Below are positions 56,316-64,000 of a DNA stretch of 64,000 bases, in pieces. Origin of the DNA: Rehmannia glutinosa (taxonomy: Eukaryota; Streptophyta; Magnoliopsida; Lamiales; Orobanchaceae); NCBI GenBank assembly GCA_016081115.2, contig CM071933.1:64804660-64868659 (forward strand). The letters run 5' to 3'. The stretch's first letter is position 1, and every line of letters starts with the position of its first letter. A model generated the notes under the pieces. That model did no database searches. It saw nothing but the letters and a program-made list of their open reading frames with translations, and had not been told where the DNA came from. A program made the position numbers and the translations under genes.

Positions 56316-59208
56316 AATATATTGGCTTGGGCCGTTGAAAGTGAAACACAATTTTGTTTCTTTGAAAACAAGAAACTAGGCAATCACCAAGAAATTGATG
56401 ATGATCAGGAAGTATTTTTACGATCATCAATATTTCCGCATAGTCAGAATCACTATAACCTTTAAGAGAAAAATTTTCATTCTTTGGATAAAATAAACCA
56501 TATTGAATAGTGCCTTTCAAATATCAAAAATCATTTTAATGGCACTCATATGAGATTTTTCAGGATAGCTTTGAAAACAAGCACATAGGCATATGGCATG
56601 AAGAATGTCCGGTCTATTAGCGGTTAAATAAAATTAACTACCAATCATACCTCGATATTTGGATTCATCCGGACTTGCCTTTTTTTTTTGTCAATTTTGA
56701 CATTTGTTGCCATAGGGGTAGAAGCGGTTCTTTCTTCAATGCCAAACTTTTTCAAAAGTTCTTTTGTATATTTTGATTGTGAAATATAAATACCTTCTTG
56801 GCATTGCTTAATTTGAAGTCAAGGAAGAAATTAAGCTTCCCATCATGCTCATTTCTCAAATTCACCTTGCATCAACTTAGAAAATTTCTTGCACAAGGAT
56901 TCATTAGTAGCACCAAAATAATATCATCAACATAAATTTGCACTAATAACAATCTTGCCCTTTTTCAAAAACAAAGAGAGTAGTATCAACTTTACCTCTT
57001 GTAAAACCATTTTGCAAAAGAAATGAGCTAGTATCATACCATACGCACTTGGTGCTTGTTTCAAACCATACAAGGCATTTTTAAGTTTATAAACATCATT
57101 AGGCCTAGAAAATTTTTCAAACCGGAGGTTGTTTTACATAGACTTCTTTCTTGAATAAGACCATTTAAAATGCGGATTTTACATCCATTTGGTAAAGCTT
57201 GAAATTTTTAAAACAGAATAGGCAAGTAAAATACGAATAGCTTCTAAACGTGCTATTGGTGCAAAATGTTTCATCATAATCAATACCTTCTTCTTGACAA
57301 TAACTTGAGCCTACTAACCTTGCTTTGTTTGAACAATATTACCTTGGTAAATCGAGCTTGTTAAAATGCCGTTTTTGTGCGATAATTGTTTGAGATGGAG
57401 GACAAGTACTAGTTCCATACTTCATTCCTTTCAAATTGATTCAACTCCTCTTGCATTTCTAAAAACCAATCTCCATCTTCAATAGCTTCCTTAGCATTTT
57501 TAGGCTCTTTTTTGTGATATAAGAGCTTTTCTCGGCAAATTTTCTCAGGTAAATTTACTTTATCGAGGGGATCACCAATAATAAGATCTTTTGGGTGATC
57601 TCCTTAAATTTCAATGCTACGGGAAGATCCAGTATCACCTTTATCTTGAGGAACATTTGAGCTTAAAGGTTGATCATTTTGAGTAATGCATCTTGAGCAA
57701 ATGGGTTGTGATATCCTCTTCATCACTTTCATCATTGGGTATGTTTTCAACACGAGAAAGCATTCATTGAATTTGACATGGATGGATTCTTGACAACCCC
57801 ACTAGTCTTATTGTAAACCCGATATGCTTTGCTCTTGGTTGAATACCCCATAAATATTCCTTCATCGGCCGTAGGATCAAGTTTGTCCAATTGATCCTTA
57901 GTATTCAAAATAAAACATTTACATCGGAAATATTTTGAAATAGCTAATATTTGAGTTAACCCATTCCCAAGCTCATATGGAGTTTTATTCATTTAGGACG
58001 AATATAAACTCGATTAATGGCATAGCAAAAGCGGTACTTACGGCTTCGGCCCAAAAATATTTTGAAGTGAAAATTCATTGAGCATGGACCGAGCTCGTTT
58101 CTTGAAGTGTCCAGATCTTATTTAATTTCTCCCGTTTTGTTGGTGTCATGGGCGAAAAATTGTGACTATATCCATTGGTTTCTAAAGACTCTAAATTCTC
58201 CATCAAATTCTCCATCTCGATCACTTTGAATAGACTTAATAGTATCTTCCTTTTCATTCTCAATAAGTCTACAACTTAACAAACTCATTAACGACATCAA
58301 CTTTATTTGTAAGAAATAGAGGCAGTGTATATGAAAAATCATCAACTATAACAAAGTGTAATGTTTTCTACTTAGACTTAGTACCAATATCCCCATACAA
58401 ATCTAAATGAAGAAGTTGTAGGGGGTTTGGTTGTGGAAATTTCATTTTGGGCTTAAACTACTCATAACTAATTTGTTCTTTTGAGCAAAATGTCATATAA
58501 GCGAAGATTTTCAAATTCAATTTGGGTAGTCCTTTTACATGTTGGTTTTGTCAAATAGTTTGCAAATTTTATCTGACATGTCGGAAGTCGCTTATGCCAT
58601 AAAACTAGTTAAATCATTATTGGCGACAGACGAAAACATTTTGACTAACCAAATCCTTGTACAAATTTTGTAAAGGTGCACTTTTCTAATTCTTCCACAA
58701 ATAATTTTATCATTTTGGAAATAAGACATTTCTTTATTAAAAACAACATTATAATTTGAATCACAAAGTTGGCTAACAACATCAAATTAAACTTAAGCCG
58801 CCTACCAAGAACATTACTAAGAGAGAAAGAAGAGTTACCAATTTCTCATTTCCAAGTCTTTCTTTGCCGTTCAGAACATGACCATACCCTCTTGGAGCTT
58901 GATGTTGGTAAAGTTCTCTCTTCGGTCGTATGGCGTGAACATCCCATTACGTCCCACGAGCGTTTGAATCCTCCATGGTTGTTACTTAGCCACTATGACG
59001 CTACAAAGGTATATTTTAGGTACCACATAGTTTTGGGGTCCATGGGGGTGCCATTGAGACCTTTGGGTCTCCAAACAAAGCTAAAATTATTCTTCAATTT
59101 GCAATGACTAACATAGTGACCAACACACCCTGTCAGCTCAAATAAGATTATAGGCACCCCTCTGCCGCGATACAAAAGAAGTCGGACACTTGGGAGCAAT
59201 ACGTAGCT
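56316..59208 (-). pseudogene. copia 2 pol (Gag end, integrase, RT, RNase H), broken
   Basis: On the minus strand, from high to low coordinates: GHYVSHCKLK, a Gag zinc-knuckle end, and VWRPKGLNG at about 59,110-59,060; an integrase piece RDGEFDGEF-like in mixed frames near 58,230-58,200 and THNFSP/TPTKRE near 58,160; MNKTPYELGNG near 57,992-57,960 with FRCKCFILNTKDQLDKLD and DEGIFMGYSTKSKAYRVYNK; RT with ALYGLKQAP near 57,080-57,050 and YVDDI at 56,920-56,934 followed by a one-base loss; RNase H with LKGTIQYGLFYPKNE near 56,520-56,480, GYSDSDYA and FLGDCLVS. Frameshifts occur throughout. The region ends at the gypsy junction. Confidence 0.85.
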
Positions 59209-59308
59209 NNNNNNNNNNNNNNNNNNNNNNNNNNNNNNNNNNNNNNNNNNNNNNNNNNNNNNNNNNNNNNNNNNNNNNNNNNNNNNNNNNNNNNNNNNNN
59301 NNNNNNNN
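59209..59308. other. Assembly gap of 100 N
   Basis: Exactly 100 N, a conventional length for a gap of unknown size. Left of it is copia 2 Gag; right of it is an FAH intron. Confidence 1.
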
Positions 59309-59328
59309 GATGTCCACAGAAACTAAAC

Positions 59329-62300
59329 CTTGCAACAGCCAGTGAAAACGACTTCATCTCCATCTTCCAGAAATGTACGATTAGTTCCACCTAAAGATAA
59401 AGGCTTTTGTCCGTTCCAGGTTAACTCTAGCAAGCATCCATAAGACTCGGACTCCTGCAGATGAATTAAGGATAAAAGGGCAAAGGATAAAAGTCAAACT
59501 GCATTGGAGGCAACAGTTACAATAAGATCTTACAGGGCCACTTATAGTTCCAGTCCCAAGGAGGTCACCAGGCCTTAAGTTGCAACCATTGATAGTATGG
59601 TGGGCAAGTTGCTGAGTTATTGTCCAATATCTGTAACCACAGAAGCAAGCACATTTGTCATAAGTATCCACCACAAGTTTCAATTTCATTGATCAAGTGA
59701 AAAAAACATCAAACAGAAAAAAAGCTGATAAATTCATACAGGTGTTTGAAGTTGCTTCTTGTTACAACGGATGCATCTTTCTGGCCAGCTGGTACAACAG
59801 AAACCTGGGGACAGAAAAGTCATGTTCTAATTATGAGAAGAACCTAGGACATAAAAAAAAAGTCCTAATTTTTTTTTTTTTTTTTGACAAAAGTAAAGTT
59901 TAGGGGAGGTAAAGTTGATAATAGGTTGAATCGAATGAAGAATAGAGAGAAGACTGACGAAAAAATATTTGATATATAACAACATGCAGAGTTAAATAGA
60001 GGAGCCAAACACCTGCAAGGAAATGTCGTAGTTTTTGGATTCTTTCTCCGCAAGATAGGGCAAGGGAGGAGGATTCTGCAATTAACATTATGCAAACAAT
60101 TATGTTGATAGAAAGAACAGGCAAACCAGCATGTTATCCAAAATCATAACAAGATTAAGTACCTGCTCTGGAGCATCAGAGGCAAATGGTTCTAGAGCAT
60201 CTAAGGTCACAATCCATGGGGATATAGTCGTGCCTGCAGTGGGCCCAAAAACAAAATATTATGCCTCTGCTACCATCAATCATATAACAGATAACTTCAT
60301 CACAGTATAATGTAATTATCCCATATCTATGCCCTATGGTGACTTCATCAAAGTAGATATGGGATTATCAAAAAATTTGATTCTATTTGAGTAGAATTCA
60401 ACTTAAGTACAACTTTCTTACCAAAACTTTTGCCCAGAAAAGGACCAAGAGGCACATACTCCCATGCCTGAATATCTCTTGCTGCCAAAGTCCAGCATCA
60501 AAAATCAAGTGGACAAGCTTATGTGTGATTTAGTCAGATGAATTTGTATGCTTTAAAATGTTTATCCGTACCACTCCAGTCATTCATCAAGACAAGTCCG
60601 AAGATATGATCTGCAGCCTCATTAACATCCACAGGCTTCCCCAATTCATTTCCAGGACCAACGACAGCAGCCTAAATGCATTTCAACAACTCACACAAGA
60701 AACAAGAATGGTATTTAATTCCAAAAACAGTAGGTCATTGTAATTAAATCTATCACATATAAACAGGAGAACAAAAATAGATGGGTCAAGTTAATAATTT
60801 GAGAAAAACAAACTATATATTTTCTCTTTTTGACAAAAATGCTTACCATTTCCAGTTCAAAGTCCAATTTACGAGAAGATCCAAAATAGGGCAGAGAATT
60901 GGCAGTTGGATGGCCCTGCCCTCTGGAATAAACAACACTTCATAAGTCATGCAACATACTTATCACTTTTAACAGCAAAATAAAAGTTAGACTGCAGACC
61001 AACTCAACTAGTATCTCTTGCACCATGTACAGTAAATACTTTGGGATCAACTGCTTATACATTGGAGCACATATTTAGATTTAAAAGTAATATAAGATAG
61101 ACTGCATTGAAAAAAGAGATGGAGCTTGTATAAAGTTTTCGGATTGAGAAAAGGAGGTTCAGGCTTGTTGAGAGCACAATCTACCCCATCTAATGATCTA
61201 AAAGACTCACTAGTAGAGGTCTAATGGGGTCATGGCTGTTGAAATTTAACCGAAAAATCACTGAAGGGACAAAAATTCATTGAAATGTGAACACCAGCTG
61301 CCTTATTGAACAGAAGGCTGGAAATATGAGGATTCTCAAAAATTGATATAAACAGTGGAAGCATGTTATGATGATTAAAGCCTATGAGGTTGAGCTATCC
61401 GAGCTTTCAGATATGAATCTATCCAATTCAGAAGGGAAGAAATGGAAAAGTGATGTAACTCCACTGGTTGAGGTACAAGATACTATAATTACTAAGCAAG
61501 TATCAATTATAGAAATCAATGTGTCCAAAAGATTAATTAGTTGACTGATAATTAGAATACAAACCTAACTGGAAGCTAGGAACTAGTTGAGGATTTCATT
61601 GAGTTTTCAGCAATCCCCCTCCAAAACCTTATTGAGGCTCTCATGATAACCATATGTTTGACAAGTTTTCTTTATTTTGGTAAAGCACCTTAAATTTAAT
61701 TTAAAGAATTTGCTTAATATGAACAACGTAGTCGAAGTTCAAGGCAAGACAAATTAAGAATCTTGTGATGACCATTGAGGAAAGTACCAACGTAATCATG
61801 ATTTAACAAAAGTTTATAATGCAATTTAACTTCATCAAGAAGCCTGGAAATAGAAGAGAAGAGAACATTCAATCATATTTTAACTCCGTGTTCAGTATGG
61901 ATGAATAAATCATTTCAGCAGAGGATTACATTTTCTTTTCCTTTTTTATTCTTCTTCTTCTTTTTTCACTTAAACTTTCTAGTACACTCATGTCAACTGT
62001 AATCATATGCAGCAATTAAGATGCAAGTGTTTCTCCAAGCATGAGGGATGCGCTGTGAATGGAGACAGCCATTGGGCTTCTGAAAGTTGATAATTTGCCT
62101 GTACATAAAGAAGGAATATTGTTTTGTAACCTTGGTCTGATTATGTCGGTGCCAGAGATGACAACAGATGATGCACGCCCATGGTAAGCAATAGGAATGT
62201 GAAACCTGAAACAGATGCAGCCATTCAAAAGAGAGGAAAAAGCTGACAGAGATCGAAAGAGATTCTACATTCCAAATTGTTAGATTAATTTGTGTACATA

Positions 62301-63742
62301 ATTATAGTAGAATTTTGGGAAGAGAATTTCATAGATGAACTTGCAAGAATGACAAGTCTTTAATGATACAATGAAGACAATACAATTGAAATGGGGAGGC
62401 TACTACATATATAGATAAAACCCTAGCTAACAACTAAGAATGGAAAATACAAAACTACCCCTATAACATAAATAACAATATAACTCTAACACAAATTACC
62501 ATACCAATTTGGGTTAATTGGGTTTTCTGGGCCTCGAAACATAAGTCCACAGTTCTTCGCATGATGCTTTGATGCAAAGAAGTCTGTGTAGTCCCCAATT
62601 GCAATAGGAAGAAGCATTTGGACCTTGTCCTGGCACATCAACATGTATTGAAGAAGCAGAACAGAACTTGATCAATTATACAAATTTAAAACTGCCTGCA
62701 TCACATACCATTGGCACAATTGCTTTCTCCCGTAAACTTGCATTATCGCGCAGTATTGGTTCTGCAGCTGCATTATAACAAAGCAAGAAAATAAAAAAAT
62801 AAATGAACATATACAATTTACTAGTGTGACAAATGCCTCTTGTCAGAAAATAGAAAGACTATAATCTACAATATTTATAGGAGCAATGTGAGTAGCCAAC
62901 CTGACAATAGCTTTTGCAATGTCGTACGAGCTTCCTTCCATGCCGGCCGTCCCAATGCCAGGAACGTATTGAGATTAGGCTGTATAATACGTCATTTAGC
63001 CAGCAGTAAGAAATGGACTTTTTTTATTGTTTTTCGACTATAGCTTATTTCATTAACTTTTACAGAAAATTAAATTCAAACAAAGTTCCTTTCCACCCAG
63101 TCAGAGCAAGTGAAAGCGAGTTCTATAACTCAGTTACATTTTCAAGGTTTTACCTTCTACTCAGAGAATTTTAGGCCACTGCCTTAGGGCTTAGTCCTTC
63201 CGGATTTAACACATATTATATTTGAAATTAAATTTGAAAAAAAGAAAATAGTGCTAGTCTCCAGTTGAATTGATTTCTACAGTTACCCTTTTTTTTTTTT
63301 TTCAAATTCGATTCCTCTCTAGATAAACTTCAATTCTTGGATACTGCATGAGAATAGGCTAGTACCAAAAATAAAACCTAAAACGACACAGATGTTTGTA
63401 CCACCCAACAGTTTTATGTCAGCTTAAAGAGTACAAGATTCTCATGCTTCGCAATTTTGAGCAACGTTCTGATTCTATATGCGTCAACGTTCAAAAGTAT
63501 AAAGCTAAAACAAATTCGAATAGGAGAGAAAAACGGACCTGATTGAAGCAATCGGAGTTTCTGAGATACGGACCGTCGAAAAGACCGGCTAAGGCAATCA
63601 CGGACAGGTCCAGCACATATTCTCCAATAGCAACGCCCGGTCTGGGCTGCGAATCGGGTTCATGCTTGAACACGCCGTAAGGCAGGTTCTGAATCGAGAA
63701 GTGCGAGTCCGGATGAACTTCAATGAATGACTTCAGCACCAT
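59329..63742 (-). CDS. FAH: Fumarylacetoacetase (FAH), 13 exons visible, last exon in the gap
   Basis: Hydrolyses 4-fumarylacetoacetate to fumarate and acetoacetate, the last step of tyrosine degradation (Arabidopsis FAH/SSCD1). Exons (minus): 63,742-63,539; 62,979-62,901; 62,767-62,709; 62,629-62,505; 62,205-62,131; 60,922-60,847; 60,671-60,572; 60,481-60,422; 60,233-60,163; 60,075-60,013; 59,804-59,740; 59,630-59,534; 59,454-59,329. All have GT/AG borders and phases that join; the sum is 1,200 nt, 400 codons, no stop. The start is MVLKSFIEVHPDSHFSIQNL. Family active-site strings are present: DYTDFFASKHHAKN (exon 4), FHIPIAYHGRASS (5), DFELEM (6), MNDWS/ARDIQ (7-8), FLGKSFG (8). Known metal ligands and catalytic residues fall in these (Asp of DYTDF, Glu pair of FELEM, Asp of MNDWS, His and Lys). 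Plant FAH is about 420 residues, so the last 20 or so (the GFGTC region) must lie in or beyond the gap at 59,209-59,308. Intron 5 is long, 1.2 kb. Confidence 0.97.
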
Positions 63743-64000
63743 AGCTACGCAACCACGGACGAAACGACGTCGTTAGGAGCAGGACCAGAGCTCTGGTGAT
63801 GTGGAAGAGTGAAGAATGAGAGTAGAGTAGAGAAAGAGAGTACAGATACTTGTAGAAAATGAACTATGGAGTGAGAGGTAGTTGGAGACGGTAAACATGA
63901 ATTATGAAGTCATTTACTTTAAATGTGGTGGTCTTGTTTATGATTTTACGAAATGGTTGGTACCAGACGATTGGATGCAGCGCTGCCGGCATTCAATGCG
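63743..64000 (-). promoter_or_regulatory. FAH upstream region with pyrimidine patch and ACGT palindrome
   Basis: Reading towards the gene, a CT-rich stretch (CTCTCTTTCTCTACTCTACT, about 63,845-63,820) suggests a plant Y patch near the transcription start. AACGACGTCGTT at about 63,762-63,773, between it and the ATG, is a perfect palindrome with an ACGT core, as bound by plant bZIP factors. I see no clear TATA box in the 258 bp available. Confidence 0.4.

Larger units (their letters stand above)
45380..59208 (-). mobile_element. Ty1/copia SIRE-like element (copia 2), minus strand, split by a gypsy array
   Basis: The 3' LTR is at 45,380-46,653, a polypurine tract at 46,655-46,668, 3' internal sequence to 47,559, then the gypsy insertion, then pol from about 56,316 to 59,208 in the order (minus strand) Gag end, integrase, RT, RNase H. 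The LTR is of the same family as the solo LTR at 8.6-17.5 kb. The 5' LTR and most of gag are not present before the N gap. Amino acid strings match the SIRE/Maximus lineage. Confidence 0.8.

Noticed and set aside
59138..59390. Minus-strand frames running through the N gap
   Set aside because: They join copia Gag sequence to an FAH intron across unknown bases and are meaningless.
59381..59689. Open frame starting MKLKLVV and ending in the exon 13 region
   Set aside because: It contains FAH exon 12 but reads through introns on both sides; the spliced model explains the sequence better.

Overview
This is AT-rich nuclear DNA of a flowering plant, almost certainly a eudicot. The evidence is the spliced fumarylacetoacetase gene of plant type, plant L1-type LINEs with DUF4283/zinc-knuckle ORF1, several Ty1/copia and Ty3/gypsy lineages with TGGTATC-type primer binding sites, and long TA and TG microsatellites. 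Genus cannot be read from the window. Only one gene looks functional: a fumarylacetoacetase (FAH) on the minus strand at 59.3-63.7 kb. Two other host genes are present in damaged form: the 5' part of a plant-specific membrane protein gene of the Arabidopsis At1g16860 type (31.8-32.6 kb, +) and a five-exon relic of a peroxisomal short-chain dehydrogenase of the IBR1/SDRa type (40.1-41.8 kb, -). Nearly everything else recognisable is mobile DNA, much of it nested.

Layout. 1-2.2 kb: 5' half of a LINE on the minus strand (ORF1 plus the first codons of ORF2). 4.76-5.79 kb: an element bounded by (TA)n, with an internal minisatellite. 5.82-17.80 kb: a second (TA)n-bounded element. It contains a copia solo LTR (8,578-17,507, -), which contains a gypsy-type solo LTR (9,466-16,867, +), which contains a full-length LINE (10,572-16,524, -) with a perfect 15-bp target duplication. 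18.9-25.5 kb: a copia element with both LTRs, PBS, PPT and a near-perfect target duplication, its coding region split by a second copy of the gypsy-type solo LTR (22,092-23,768). 26.56-27.56 kb: a long-TIR fold-back (MULE-like) element. 27.6-42 kb: low-repeat DNA with the two damaged host genes. 42-45 kb: SINE-like and tandem repeats and the 5' part of a hAT-type transposase relic. That relic is cut by a second copia element of the same LTR family as the solo LTR at 8.6 kb (45,380 to about 59,208, -), itself split by a composite gypsy array (47,560-56,315, +) arranged LTR-internal-LTR-partial internal. A 100-N gap (59,209-59,308) separates this copia element from FAH and hides the last FAH exon.

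The genes do not form a pathway together. FAH performs the last step of tyrosine degradation; the IBR1 relic is related to a peroxisomal beta-oxidation accessory enzyme; the rest is retrotransposon machinery, all of it broken by frameshifts. I did not find evidence for a new biological system. The notable items are the four-level nest, the composite gypsy array with an LTR-borne minisatellite, two (TA)n-bounded elements sharing one TA tract, and signs that some gene breaks may be homopolymer errors of the assembly.
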